A stretch of DNA of 64,000 nucleotides from Paenibacillus alba. Lineage in GTDB: Bacteria > Bacillota > Bacilli > Paenibacillales > NBRC-103111. The stretch spans positions 1-64,000 of the forward strand of contig NZ_JABMKZ010000037.1 of NCBI RefSeq assembly GCF_013204855.1, read 5' to 3'. The notes beneath the pieces are model-generated. The model searched no databases. It saw only the letters and a list, made by a program, of their open reading frames with translations, and was not told the DNA's origin. Below, in pieces: positions 19,020 through 28,016 of the stretch (the stretch's first letter is position 1; each line of letters begins with the position of its first letter). The position numbers and the translations under genes were made by a program.

Positions 19020-20435
19020 TTACTGCAGCACGAGCTTCATATGAAGCACACGTTCTGTATCCGGTCCAACCAAAGCATGCTTGGACCTACGAAAGCCAGC
19101 AATCCAGAGGATTTGCCCGGAAGCATCGACCAGTAACGGAATGACATCGCGCCGACTTAACGGCATCTTGGCATCAATGAACATATCTTTTACCTTTTTG
19201 GACCCGTTTAAACCATGTGGTTCCAATCGATCTCCTGATCTGCGGCTCCTTAACACGAGCGGCAAGCGGAGTTGATCCAGATCCAAACTTACATCCGTTG
19301 CTGATGAGAAATGAATAGCGGTCTCTGGGGAACCTACCTGCATCCATGAGAAGTGGAGCTTGGCTTCAGCTTCCGGCAGGTACAGCTCGCTTGTCGCGGG
19401 TCCGATCTCATACGAATAAGATTTCGGAACGGGAGCAGCGGTCTGAAATTGAATGGCTTCATATTCTCTCACTATATAAAGCTCTTCATCCACCTGTAGG
19501 ATTTGATTTGAAACCTGATGCTGCACAATCAACTCGCGAATACGTTCAATTCGACCATAATCCAGACGATCCATTCCCAAACAAAGACAGTTTAATATTA
19601 ATTTAATCAAACGCCTTTGTAAAGCAAGGTGCAGTTCGGTGAAATCACTTCGCTCTAGGCGGCAACAGCCTGGCCTTAAAGTCGTTATTCGGCGAAAAAC
19701 CAACTCGGCTTCTCTGCCTAAATAATCATCCTCAGCCTGCATCAAGTCCGCTAGTCGATTCAGTGATTCCGAAAATTGTTCATTATACGTCTTCAGCATC
19801 GGCATGACATCCAGCCGAATTTGATTGCGAAAATACTTCCGCAGCAGATTGCTGCTATCCATACAATAAAGCATTTCATGCTGAGCACAATAATTCACAA
19901 TATCTGTTTTGTATATACGTAGAAAAGGACGAATCAGTTCCACTTTTTTTTCGAGCCTGCGTTCCGGCATGCCGATCAGCCCCGAAGGACCCGTGCCGCG
20001 GAGTATTCGCATCATCATCGTTTCGGCTTGATCATCCGCATGATGGGCCAAGGCGATGCGCTTCGCACCATATTTGGCCGCCACCTGATGGAGATATTCA
20101 TACCTCTTCTCACGTGCCGCGGCTTGCCCGTTCAGCGATGTTTCTTCTATATATGCCGGAACGTTAATAACGCCGATTTCACACGGAACCCCCATCGAAG
20201 CAGCCAGCTCCTCTACAAACAAAGCTTCTGCATCGGATTCCTCGCCTCGGAATTGATGATTGACATGCGCGGCAATCAGCTTCCAGCCATGCCGCTCGCT
20301 TAACACAAAAAGGACATGAAGCAGAGCTACAGAGTCAGGCCCGCCTGAAACTGCAACAACAACCACATCTCCTGAAGCTATAAGTTTGTGTTCTGTAATG
20401 CGTTGTTCCACCTGAACAGCTAATTCCGTTTCCAT
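19020..20435 (-). CDS. tilS: tRNA(Ile)-lysidine synthetase
   Basis: TilS changes C34 of the CAU-anticodon tRNA-Ile to lysidine so that it reads AUA. The PP-loop ATPase motif SGGPDSVALLHVL is near residue 30, followed by HVNHQFRGEESDAEA and LAHHADDQAETMMMRILRGTG. The TilS C-terminal domain (about 395-465, LRSRRSGDRLEPHGLNGSKK) is intact. Size of 471 residues is normal. AAGGGA precedes the ATG. Confidence 0.96.
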   Translation of the reverse strand: METELAVQVEQRITEHKLIASGDVVVVAVSGGPDSVALLHVLFVLSERHGWKLIAAHVNHQFRGEESDAEALFVEELAASMGVPCEIGVINVPAYIEETSLNGQAAAREKRYEYLHQVAAKYGAKRIALAHHADDQAETMMMRILRGTGPSGLIGMPERRLEKKVELIRPFLRIYKTDIVNYCAQHEMLYCMDSSNLLRKYFRNQIRLDVMPMLKTYNEQFSESLNRLADLMQAEDDYLGREAELVFRRITTLRPGCCRLERSDFTELHLALQRRLIKLILNCLCLGMDRLDYGRIERIRELIVQHQVSNQILQVDEELYIVREYEAIQFQTAAPVPKSYSYEIGPATSELYLPEAEAKLHFSWMQVGSPETAIHFSSATDVSLDLDQLRLPLVLRSRRSGDRLEPHGLNGSKKVKDMFIDAKMPLSRRDVIPLLVDASGQILWIAGFRRSKHALVGPDTERVLHMKLVLQ

Positions 20436-20475
20436 AAGTATCCCTTCTCTTCATGCACTTGCTTCCTGATACACA

Positions 20476-21381
20476 CTACCAATAAATATAAACGGTTGCT
20501 CCAAAAATAAAAATAGAAGCAGCGAAGCATATTTTCAGCCATGGCATTTTGAGCGTCGATTGTGCAATTTTTTTCGTGGATACGAGTGTTCTCCAGTATT
20601 GATAAGCTTCTCGTGAGGTACGAAATTCCCCATTCAAGGCTTTATGAAGAAAAGGCCCAATATGAGCAGCCACCGCATTCTCACGAATAACGGCTGTTAG
20701 TTCTTCCAGATCTCGGTTTTGAGGCAAGGTTTTCGTTAAGCCTGTGAAGCGTTTCCGCTGATCCAGCGATTTTAATAGCAATATAGCAAATGAGAATAAA
20801 TCGTAGCTTTCCTCTGCGACGCGTTCGCCGCGATTCCAGAAGCCGCGATCATATACCTCGGTCAACTGCTTGATCGCTCTGCCCTTGGATGTCACACCGC
20901 CAAAATCGATAAGGTCCACATCTCCATATTTAGAAACAATCATATTCTCAATCTTCAGATCCCCGAAGACGTAACCACTCTGATGAACTTCCGTCAGCTT
21001 CCGGAGCAAATTCGAACCTATGACATAGATCCAATCCTGCCCGCGCTTATGTATAAAATCAGAAATCGTCATTCCTTCAATATATCTCATGACGTAGAAG
21101 GAAATCTCTTTTCCGCCTACTGTCATATCATCCGCATCTATCAAAAAATTCTTGAACGAGGTCTCTGTCAGCGAGATGGCAAGCAATGAGTTAATCTCCG
21201 ATTGATGATCAACCGTCTCATGACCTGCTTTCAACGCAAATCTGGCTGTTCCTCTTCGTACGAGAGCCACAATCCCATTAGAACCAGCACCTAATAAACG
21301 TTCGACCACATACACCCGGCCGTTCCATTTCCCTTGGATTTCTGATCCTGGACGGAAGGCGTCTTCATACCACGTAGTCAC
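20476..21381 (-). CDS. yabT: Sporulation-type Ser/Thr protein kinase with C-terminal membrane anchor (YabT-like)
   Basis: This is a Hanks-type kinase. Glycine loop LGAGSNGIVALVRRG, ATP lysine in ARFALKAG, catalytic loop FGDLKIENMIV (the usual HRD is FGD) and DFGG are visible. A single membrane segment ends the protein (about 283-301, ICFAASIFIFGATVYIYW). Position between tilS and yabS and the short form without extracellular domain match B. subtilis YabT, which phosphorylates RecA during spore development. The GTG start overlaps yabS by 17 nt. Confidence 0.9.
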   Translation of the reverse strand: MTTWYEDAFRPGSEIQGKWNGRVYVVERLLGAGSNGIVALVRRGTARFALKAGHETVDHQSEINSLLAISLTETSFKNFLIDADDMTVGGKEISFYVMRYIEGMTISDFIHKRGQDWIYVIGSNLLRKLTEVHQSGYVFGDLKIENMIVSKYGDVDLIDFGGVTSKGRAIKQLTEVYDRGFWNRGERVAEESYDLFSFAILLLKSLDQRKRFTGLTKTLPQNRDLEELTAVIRENAVAAHIGPFLHKALNGEFRTSREAYQYWRTLVSTKKIAQSTLKMPWLKICFAASIFIFGATVYIYW

Positions 21382-22087
21382 TCAGCATCCCATCCTCGGT
21401 CTTTGGTGAGAAAGGCTTTTCCGTCACATACTGCAGCGTTTGCAGCAGCGCGGGACCTGTTGGAGTCGTACCCTTCATGTTTATTTTATAGAACATCTTG
21501 TCCAAATTTGCAAGTTGATTCGTCCAGCCGAGGTCCATTTCCAGCTCCTGATCACTAGTTTTGGTAGATGGAAAATGAAAAACAGCCAGTTCACTCTTCC
21601 CTGTACGGGCTCTAAGACTCAGCAAAAGATCACGAATGGCTTCGCGAACTGCCGCAAGTTTAGGTTTCATGCTGGCACTGGCATCGATTAGAAGAGCTAC
21701 GCGAAGAGACGAGGTTTCACTCATCGTATCAATGACCTGAACGACCTGGGACCGCTTGTCAGGCGGCAGCTGCTCCAATTGATTCGAGCCAAGTATGCTT
21801 TGCAATTCTTTGCCTACGGCATGCTGAATCGTTGTTGTGACCGTTTTGCGCGTCATCATCTGCACCGTTTGTGAAAGCTGGCCCGAATCTACGATTCGAC
21901 TCATCCCGCCGCCAGCAGCGGAAATCTCACGAATTTCTTCAGAACCCAGCAAACCTAACTCCCCATGATCGATTAACCCAATAACATTCACCGTAACGCC
22001 TTCTGCTTGTGCTTGTGCAGCTGCTATGACCGGACTCACCCCTACATTGGAACATCCGTCTGTAATTAAAAGAATCTGCTTCATCAT
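21365..22087 (-). CDS. yabS: von Willebrand factor A domain protein (YabS-like)
   Basis: Two VWA-like segments are visible: the N-terminus MKQILLITDGCSNVGVSPV and a full MIDAS motif LIDASASMKPKL in the middle (DxSxS pattern). It probably binds a metal ion and a protein ligand in the cytoplasm; no signal peptide is present. It is coupled to yabT by overlap, and in B. subtilis both are sporulation genes. GGGAGG lies 8 nt before the first of two ATG codons. It marks the left border of the accessory surface module. Confidence 0.88.
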   Translation of the reverse strand: MMKQILLITDGCSNVGVSPVIAAAQAQAEGVTVNVIGLIDHGELGLLGSEEIREISAAGGGMSRIVDSGQLSQTVQMMTRKTVTTTIQHAVGKELQSILGSNQLEQLPPDKRSQVVQVIDTMSETSSLRVALLIDASASMKPKLAAVREAIRDLLLSLRARTGKSELAVFHFPSTKTSDQELEMDLGWTNQLANLDKMFYKINMKGTTPTGPALLQTLQYVTEKPFSPKTEDGMLSDYVV

Positions 22088-22184
22088 GATATTTGCCTCC
22101 CTGGCTGATAGGATTATCGCTCTAGTAGTTTTTCTCCTAGTTTTTCCATTTTTGAGAGAGTCTAATCATGGCCCGAGCAAAGGA

Positions 22185-22225
22185 AATGAAAAGACAGCCA
22201 GCCGATGGTCCAGGCAGACTGTCTT
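22185..22225 (-). terminator. Terminator of the LPVTG adhesin gene
   Basis: On the minus strand AAGACAG pairs with CTGTCTT, with inner GCC/GGC pairs, followed by TTTC; 25 bp after the gene stop. Confidence 0.6.
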
Positions 22226-22249
22226 GAGATTGAGATTTTGAGTCGGAGA

Positions 22250-25200
22250 CTACCGTGTGAATCTTCTTCTTAGGATAAGACCCAACAGGACCAAGGTGAT
22301 ACCTGCGATTTCTACATACAAGTGGCTAGACTCTCCGGTTACCGGCAAGGTTTCTGGCTTCGTTATAGGCGGGATTCCCCCTAACGGAACGTTATTATCA
22401 CTATCGATAGGAATGTCCGGCTCCGTCGATTTGGGATCCGTAGAAGGAGTAGGAACCGTTGGCGGTGATGGCATTGGCGTTACAGTAGGCGCTGGCGTTA
22501 TCGACGGTGATGGCGTATTGCCCGGTACTGGGCTTGGCGTTGGGCTTGGGCTTGGTGTCGAACTTGACGTTGGTCCTTCTGGTGTTGGCGTTGATGTTGG
22601 CCCATCTGGTGTTGGTGTTGGTGTTGGCGTCGGGCTTGATGATGGTCCCTCTGGCGTTGGTGTTGGTGTTGGTGTTGGTGTTGGTGTTGGGGTCGGGGTA
22701 GGCGTTCCCGGATCAGGCACCTTAGTATTTATGACATTTAAATTCAAAACATCCCCTGAATGGAGCGTTATCGGGTTCTCTTCTCTGTTTAATACATAAC
22801 CAGAAGGCGCTGTTTTCTCAACTACAACATAATCGCCTGCAAGCAGTTCCTTAAAGATAACAGATCCTGTTTCATCCGTCGTTAATGTGTTAATCAGCGT
22901 CCTTGTCGTACCTGACTTCCGATACAGTTCAAAGGTTGCTCCACTGAGCAATAAGGTGTTATTGGCTGAATCCATTTTCTTAACGGTCAATGATCCTCGG
23001 ACCCCGCCCCCCGTACCAGACCCTCCAGAAACACCTACTACAATATCCTTCGTTGTTTCCTTAACTACTGAGGTTACATTGCTGCCGCTGAGACTAACTT
23101 TATTGGAAACCGTTTCGTGATCATTAGCCGTAATTAAGGACTGATACTCCAAAATATACGGACTCGATATCTGATTAACGAAGCTCAGTTCAAAGGTTTG
23201 CTTGCCATCATTGCTCGTTTTAATGACCAAATTGTAATCCGTGCCCTTCGTTAATTCCGATCCTTTGGTCACATTGCCATTGATAGCTACAATCGCAGCA
23301 AATAAATGGAAGGAATTTGGCAGCAATTGCTGATTGCTTGTAGGCGTATCGACGATTTTGGCATCGGTCAACGTGGATTGGCCGCGATTAATAGGAATGG
23401 TCCAGTTTATTTTATCCCCGCTTTGTTCACCGCTTTTACTGACGTATTCTCCGCCCATTGGGATGTTAAGGGTGGCAGTTAAATTATTAGTAATAGGATT
23501 TTCTCCGTCAAACACTCTAGCCGTGTTGGCAACCGTGCTGTTAATAAGCTGGCCTTTCAGACTCGTCTTGAAGACAAGGTAATAAGCTCCTGGGAGGGAG
23601 GGATCGAATTTAACTACTAATTTGTTTTGACTATCAACCGTGTATGTGTATTTCGACTTGTCGACTAGCTCCCCTTGGGATGCGTTGCCGTCAACAGGGA
23701 TGATCATGTTATAGACGGCAAGCGAACCATCGACCAGCTTCTGATTAGACTCCAACGTATCCTGAACGGTAGCCTTTTCAGTAGCCTTGCTGTTGTAATT
23801 GACCCCTACTGTCCAAGTGATCTCTTTGGAAGCCGCATTGTAGGCGCCATATTTAAACCCGTTATTCTTCACTTCATCTCTAGGGATAAATGTTGCTGTT
23901 GTCGTTTTGGTCTGCGAAACCTCCGTTTTGTCTAGCCAATCAATTTTAGCTGAATTTATGAAGTTTGTAGTTCCCTGAGGATTAATCCAATCTATATTAA
24001 AATCTGTTTTGTAATTAATCGATAAAGGCTCTGTGAGCGGGTTGGTGAGTTTGACGAGGAATCCGTCACTCGGATCGATCGAACTATCCAGAACATAATC
24101 GGCCGACGTTAAGGTCACTGTCCCTTTTTTGATGACGAGCGAGCTTGGTATGAAACGCATGCCTTTATTCGGAAATGTATCTCTGACAACCACGCTGTTC
24201 ATCAACTGACTATCCCGGTTAATGACCAAACTCCAAGCTTCCGTTCTAGCCTTGTAATCCGCCGGTCCAGGGTACTTGAGAATAATCCCCTGCTCAACAG
24301 CGCGTGAAGCTGAACCACTGGATCCACTACCTGACTCAACGGTATTCTTAATGATCGCGTTATCCAGAACACGATTGTTTGCTTTAGTTTGGTACGTAAT
24401 TTTATAGGCTGAGGAGATTTGGTTATTAAATTGCAGTTTAAATCCTTTCCGGCCAGTAGCTGCCTCCGACGTTACCGTGTACTCAGAAGCTGGCAGTTCA
24501 CTGCCCAGTGTTTCGGTTCCATTCGAACTCAGTGTAACCGGATAGACATGAAGAGAGCCCGCGATTAAATCTTGCGTATCATTGAATAGGTCCTTTAGGA
24601 AGGCAATGGGTTGGGCAATGGTCTTCTCTTTATAATTATATTTAATGGACCAGCTAATAATTTGCGTAATAGGACTATAGCCTACTTCCGCTTTTTCCAA
24701 ATCATTGCCTTGCTGCACCTGAACCGTCGCAGAAGCGGAAACAGCGCCTTTATTGCTTCCTCCGAACGTTGCCGTATTCACGAAAGACACTTTGGTGGAA
24801 TCCGTTATTGGCGTCGTATATTGAATGCGATAAGCCTTAGTAAGGGGACTATCCGCGAACCGAATAGCCAGATTTGCTCCCGTTATATTGACTGTATATT
24901 GGCTGGCATCCACCAATGCTCCCTGCACCACAGTTCCATCTAGATGAACCCCTAGTTCATAAACTGCTACCGTAACAGGAACAGCTAGACCTGCCGGGAT
25001 AGGATCCGTTACCACTGCATTCTGAACAGAATCCAGCGCCTTATTCACATCAACAGTCCAATTAATATCCTTGGAATTGAACCCCGCAGATACTCCTTTT
25101 TTATCAATTGTCGAGGTGACCGTCGGTCGAAAATGAAGAGTAAAAACCTGCTCTCCCGTATTAATCGGTATGGTAATTTTGACAATCGTGCTTTCGGTTA

Positions 25201-25654
25201 TTTGGCTTTTATCTATTTGCGTTTTGAAGGTGAGCGTACCATGTACATTATCATGGCTTTCTATGTAGTTGTTAAAGGTGATCAGCACTTGATGACTAGT
25301 CCGGTCAACATGGAACGTTCCTAACTGATCCTGTCCCATCACCAAGCCACCGTTGATATCATTAAAAAGCAAAAATTGCTGCGGCAGCGTAAAGGTAAAC
25401 GTATCGCCGCCATGATACCCGTGACCATTCGGCAGAGACCACGTATAGTCCAGCTGCACCGTGGAGTTTGGCTCGTAAACACCGCCCGTCACGACCTGTC
25501 CTGCACTGTCGTATACAGCCATGGTCACACTGTCTAGAATGTTGTTTGAAATTGTGTTCGCACTGGCCGTCGTCACAAAGCCAATCCCGTAAATACTCTG
25601 CATAAGAATTAATAATGTGATCAGCAGCGTACTCATTTTTTTCTTCAACATCAT
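22250..25654 (-). CDS. LPXTG cell-wall-anchored adhesin with collagen-binding-like and SpaA domains
   Basis: A 1134-residue surface protein. A signal peptide (1-32, cleavage near TTASA/N) is followed by an Ig-like adhesin head (about 40-180), then several repeats of a collagen-binding-like domain marked by [10 protein letters not shown] / [11 protein letters not shown] SpaA/Cna-B-type domain follows (GSLTVKKMD to [10 protein letters not shown]; the Lys and Glu could form an isopeptide bond). A Thr-Pro-rich wall-spanning stretch leads to the sorting signal LPVTG (1103-1107), a hydrophobic helix and RRRFTR. GGAGG lies 8 nt before the ATG. The ligand is unknown. The best sortase candidate is the class D-like gene at 26830. 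Confidence 0.9.
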   Translation of the reverse strand: MMLKKKMSTLLITLLILMQSIYGIGFVTTASANTISNNILDSVTMAVYDSAGQVVTGGVYEPNSTVQLDYTWSLPNGHGYHGGDTFTFTLPQQFLLFNDINGGLVMGQDQLGTFHVDRTSHQVLITFNNYIESHDNVHGTLTFKTQIDKSQITESTIVKITIPINTGEQVFTLHFRPTVTSTIDKKGVSAGFNSKDINWTVDVNKALDSVQNAVVTDPIPAGLAVPVTVAVYELGVHLDGTVVQGALVDASQYTVNITGANLAIRFADSPLTKAYRIQYTTPITDSTKVSFVNTATFGGSNKGAVSASATVQVQQGNDLEKAEVGYSPITQIISWSIKYNYKEKTIAQPIAFLKDLFNDTQDLIAGSLHVYPVTLSSNGTETLGSELPASEYTVTSEAATGRKGFKLQFNNQISSAYKITYQTKANNRVLDNAIIKNTVESGSGSSGSASRAVEQGIILKYPGPADYKARTEAWSLVINRDSQLMNSVVVRDTFPNKGMRFIPSSLVIKKGTVTLTSADYVLDSSIDPSDGFLVKLTNPLTEPLSINYKTDFNIDWINPQGTTNFINSAKIDWLDKTEVSQTKTTTATFIPRDEVKNNGFKYGAYNAASKEITWTVGVNYNSKATEKATVQDTLESNQKLVDGSLAVYNMIIPVDGNASQGELVDKSKYTYTVDSQNKLVVKFDPSLPGAYYLVFKTSLKGQLINSTVANTARVFDGENPITNNLTATLNIPMGGEYVSKSGEQSGDKINWTIPINRGQSTLTDAKIVDTPTSNQQLLPNSFHLFAAIVAINGNVTKGSELTKGTDYNLVIKTSNDGKQTFELSFVNQISSPYILEYQSLITANDHETVSNKVSLSGSNVTSVVKETTKDIVVGVSGGSGTGGGVRGSLTVKKMDSANNTLLLSGATFELYRKSGTTRTLINTLTTDETGSVIFKELLAGDYVVVEKTAPSGYVLNREENPITLHSGDVLNLNVINTKVPDPGTPTPTPTPTPTPTPTPTPEGPSSSPTPTPTPTPDGPTSTPTPEGPTSSSTPSPSPTPSPVPGNTPSPSITPAPTVTPMPSPPTVPTPSTDPKSTEPDIPIDSDNNVPLGGIPPITKPETLPVTGESSHLYVEIAGITLVLLGLILRRRFTR
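22555..22705. repeat. Hexamer tandem repeat coding Thr-Pro
   Basis: Blocks of GGTGTT/GGCGTT hexamers (plus strand) encode runs of Thr-Pro in the wall-spanning region of the LPVTG adhesin. Units are in frame, so slippage would change length without a frameshift. Confidence 0.8.
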
Positions 25655-25716
25655 TATTCAAACCTCCATTCACGAATTAATTCTTGTAGAGATTATCTGT
25701 TTATATCTCATGCAAT

Positions 25717-25764
25717 TGATACAAGTTGTATCATTAATAATAGTATATGATACAACTTGTATTG
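25717..25764 (-). promoter_or_regulatory. Two 17-bp palindromic operators in the adhesin promoter
   Basis: The sequence TGATACAA-N-TTGTATCA occurs perfectly at 25717-25733 and with one change at 25748-25764, centre to centre 31 bp (about three helix turns). The second lies in the promoter spacer, the first just downstream of the expected start point. This is the layout of a dimeric repressor acting on two sites. The regulator is not known. Confidence 0.85.
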
Positions 25765-25768
25765 TAAA
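25740..25768 (-). promoter_or_regulatory. Promoter of the LPVTG adhesin gene
   Basis: On the minus strand TTTACA (25763-25768), 17 bp, TACTAT (25740-25745), about 90 bp before the start codon and overlapping an operator palindrome. Confidence 0.65.
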
Positions 25769-25804
25769 TCATTGGAATTCACATTTCTTCATCTAGAGTG
25801 GCAA

Positions 25805-25839
25805 ACAAAAAAACCTGCACTCAATTATGAGTACAGGTT
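25805..25839 (-). terminator. Terminator of the first transglutaminase-like gene
   Basis: On the minus strand AACCTGTACTCA pairs with TGAGTGCAGGTT around a 4-nt loop and is followed by seven T. Confidence 0.9.
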
Positions 25840-25850
25840 ACTTCCCTATC

Positions 25851-26657
25851 TTAATATATTCTGGCTGCTTTATAATTAGCACTGTTTTTTTCTAACTCTA
25901 CGGCTTCGCCAGCTTGTACATGCACAGCATCATACGTGGTATCCACTGTCACCCATTCATTACGTTCCTTCAAGAAAACTTGATTCCACGCATGATAGGT
26001 TTCAGGAGCATGTATCTCATATCCCATAACAAGACGGGTTGGAATTCCTTCACTTCTTGCCATTGCTGCAAAAGTAGAAGCATAGTCGTAGCAAATTCCT
26101 TCGGACGCCTCGTAAACCATATCCAAATCAGGTATATAACTATCCGCAACGGTTTGGGCCTTCTCATAATCGTACTTAAAATGGGTCGTGATATAGCCGT
26201 GAATGGCCTTTATTTTATCCATATCCGTTTCTTTACTGTCTGCTAATTCCTTAGCCTTAACGACGGCCTTGGACTCCATAGTCCAATCAATCAGTGGAAT
26301 GGCCTGCAGAAAGACAGCATTCTCGTCTTCCATCTTCAAATCTATTTGTTCTTGCGCAACTACTTTATATTTATTCGTCCCTATAGACTCGCCAATCACC
26401 ACGCTATATGCGCCATTGCCCAGCTGCAAAGGGTACTGATCTCCCTCTGCGAAGGTGTAATCATATTTGACATTCCCACTCATGATTCGGACGAGAACTT
26501 TGGTATTCTTCGCTCTTTCATAGTTAACCGAGATAATCCCCTTATTCAGAGCAACTTTGTCAATAATGGGCGAGGCGGAAGCTGCCAATATCCCTTGAGG
26601 GGCAAGACTGCCTAGTATCGCTGCAAGAATCGCTAGTCTGACTGGTTTCGTAAACAC
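25851..26657 (-). CDS. Secreted transglutaminase-like (cysteine protease fold) protein, c-di-GMP riboswitch controlled
   Basis: A signal peptide (1-27, ending ILAASAS) precedes a beta-rich N-terminal part and a transglutaminase-core domain (about 135-240). The catalytic triad is complete: Cys189 in EGICYDYAST, His222 in TYHAWNQV, Asp239 in TVDTTYD. Proteins of this fold either cross-link or cut proteins or amides; which applies here cannot be told. The GTG start has GGGAG 7 nt upstream. The gene lies between a sortase and an anchored adhesin and is preceded directly by a c-di-GMP-I aptamer, so surface remodelling is likely. Confidence 0.88.
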   Translation of the reverse strand: MFTKPVRLAILAAILGSLAPQGILAASASPIIDKVALNKGIISVNYERAKNTKVLVRIMSGNVKYDYTFAEGDQYPLQLGNGAYSVVIGESIGTNKYKVVAQEQIDLKMEDENAVFLQAIPLIDWTMESKAVVKAKELADSKETDMDKIKAIHGYITTHFKYDYEKAQTVADSYIPDLDMVYEASEGICYDYASTFAAMARSEGIPTRLVMGYEIHAPETYHAWNQVFLKERNEWVTVDTTYDAVHVQAGEAVELEKNSANYKAARIY

Positions 26658-26670
26658 AAGAAATCTCCCT

Positions 26671-26758
26671 TCGGTAACTGGCTGCCAACTTAGTTCTACT
26701 AAGGAAGGCCCTTTAGCTTTGCGTCTCTAGTTTTCGCTAGATTTGCCTTTATCGGAGA
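26671..26758 (-). promoter_or_regulatory. c-di-GMP-I (GEMM-I) riboswitch, copy 1
   Basis: On the minus strand the leader contains the conserved GEMM-I order: AAAGGCAAATC, stem TCTAG-CGAAAA-CTAGA, GACGCAAAGC, GGGCC, a CTTAG/CTAAG stem, then GGCAGCCAGTTACCG. The aptamer abuts the ribosome binding site of the transglutaminase-like gene: TCTCC just 5' of it (26754-26758) can pair with GGAGA of the binding site (26664-26668), which would hide the site when the ligand-bound stem forms. Direction of control (OFF by c-di-GMP) is inference. A candidate -10 TAAGAT lies at 26783-26788 without a good -35. Confidence 0.88.
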
Positions 26759-26829
26759 AAAGCACCGAATCCCTATACAGCAATCTTAACATAGGCTTGT
26801 ATCTCTGAATAGACAAAATATTACATATT

Positions 26830-27519
26830 TTATTTCTCTGGCTGCACTAAGATTCCCTTAATCGCAATACGGTGAGTCGGATTTTCCATAGGATGGCAAG
26901 TAATTAGCGTAATCTCCCGATCTTTGCCGTTGCCTTTGAGCACCCAGACGTCTTCCGGGAGGACGTACTGCTTATCAACCACTTTATAGACATACTTTTT
27001 ATTCCCGGTATCTACTTCGACTAAATCACCTTCGGTGACTTCATCTAATCGATTGAAGTTTTTCCCGTAGGTCAGATTTCGATGGCCCGCAATCGCATAA
27101 TTGCCAATGGCCCCTGCTTTTCCGGTATTGGCGATACTGGCAACGGAGACTTTTAAATTATTCACTGTAGCATCCGTTAGAATAGGCAGCTTGAGGTCTA
27201 TTTTATCGATAATGAGAACACCTTCCATGTTCTTGGGCAAAGCTGCAGGCTTCGGCGTTGCCGCGACGGCCACAGGAGCCTGCTGGCTGCTTGTCGGCGC
27301 AACCTCAACCGCTGGTTCAGGGGAAGCCACGACCGGCGCATCCTCCGGCAGTGATTCCTCGGGCTCAACAACAGCCTGATCCATCATCTGCAGATTATCC
27401 TCCCATTGCTTCAAAATCTTCTGCTGCTGAAAGCTCTCATACCGATCGTTAGCCATCGGATAGAGAAAAATGATAATCCCAAGAACGATACATAACAGTG
27501 ACAGCTTTTTTCTAATCAC
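26830..27519 (-). CDS. Class D-like sortase
   Basis: Sortases cut a sorting signal and attach the protein to the wall. This 229-residue protein has an N-terminal membrane anchor (about 6-24), a Pro/Ala-rich linker (about 50-95) and a sortase domain with His146 in AGHRN, Cys208 in TLITCHP and Arg217 in THRIAI. The compact domain and TLITC signature fit classes D/E better than A or B. The likely client is the LPVTG adhesin transcribed in the same direction downstream. The start is GTG with AGGT upstream; no strong promoter was seen. Confidence 0.88.
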   Translation of the reverse strand: MIRKKLSLLCIVLGIIIFLYPMANDRYESFQQQKILKQWEDNLQMMDQAVVEPEESLPEDAPVVASPEPAVEVAPTSSQQAPVAVAATPKPAALPKNMEGVLIIDKIDLKLPILTDATVNNLKVSVASIANTGKAGAIGNYAIAGHRNLTYGKNFNRLDEVTEGDLVEVDTGNKKYVYKVVDKQYVLPEDVWVLKGNGKDREITLITCHPMENPTHRIAIKGILVQPEK

Positions 27520-27698
27520 CAGAGGTACCTGCCTTTCTCATGGATCTCATACGTAAGTATACATTCCCAAAAAATCCCACTATTAATGTGCCTTATTTCT
27601 ATTCTATATCGTTGAAGGAATCCCTGCCCCAAGGCCTGTGAAAGCTGTCCCGGTCGACGCAGTCAGAGCAAAGAGAATCTTGTCGAAATAGGTAAAAA

Positions 27699-27735
27699 TT
27701 GTTCAGAATTTGTTCAGTCTTCTTTGATGTAATAA
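27699..27735 (+). promoter_or_regulatory. Candidate SARP-type direct-repeat site and -10 box
   Basis: TTGTTCAG occurs twice exactly 11 bp apart (27699-27706 and 27710-27717), with AATT between, followed about 10 bp later by -10-like TGTAAT/TAATAA (27728-27735). SARP-family winged-helix regulators bind direct repeats on one face of the helix (11-bp period) next to the -10 box. The core GTTCAGAATT recurs as GTTTAGAATT in the promoter region of the SARP-type regulator gene 9 kb away. Confidence 0.5.
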
Positions 27736-27804
27736 AAAGAATTCTTTTTTTGGCATAATTTGTTGAATGGAAGGTCCAGAAGCTTTATTCCGAAGGAGGT
27801 GACG

Positions 27805-27834
27805 ATGAATCGGGCAATCTCCACGACTACATAG
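27805..27834 (+). CDS. Putative 9-residue leader peptide
   Basis: AAGGAGGTGA, a near-complete match to the 16S 3' end, lies 4 nt before an ATG that opens a 9-codon frame (MNRAISTTT, then TAG). It lies about 180 bp upstream of the giant surface protein. It may be a translated leader that influences that transcript, or the strong binding site may have another role. No conservation data are available. Confidence 0.35.
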   Translation: MNRAISTTT

Positions 27835-28016
27835 GCACCGCTTACTTGATGGATAAGATTGTTCATCTTCAGACATAGATTAACGCAAATACAACTGTAC
27901 TTTATGTTATGCCAAGAAGAATGAAGGTTTAGAGTCGTTCGAGAGACATGCAGTTGGAATATTTTACAACAAAATACATTGCCAGCTCATGTCATCTGAT
28001 TTTGGGGGAGCAATGT

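Larger units (their letters stand above)
27520..28016. promoter_or_regulatory. Divergent intergenic region between the two sortase-substrate units
   Basis: This 497-bp region separates the minus-strand sortase gene from the plus-strand giant surface protein. It holds an 11-bp-spaced direct repeat (27699-27717), a short leader reading frame with a very strong ribosome binding site (27805-27834) and a long untranslated leader. No terminator or c-di-GMP aptamer was found here. Confidence 0.6.

Noticed and set aside
27751-27768. Sigma-54-like TTGGCATAATTTGTTGA upstream of the giant protein gene
   Set aside because: The -24 part fits, but the -12 GC is GT and no enhancer-type activator is nearby.
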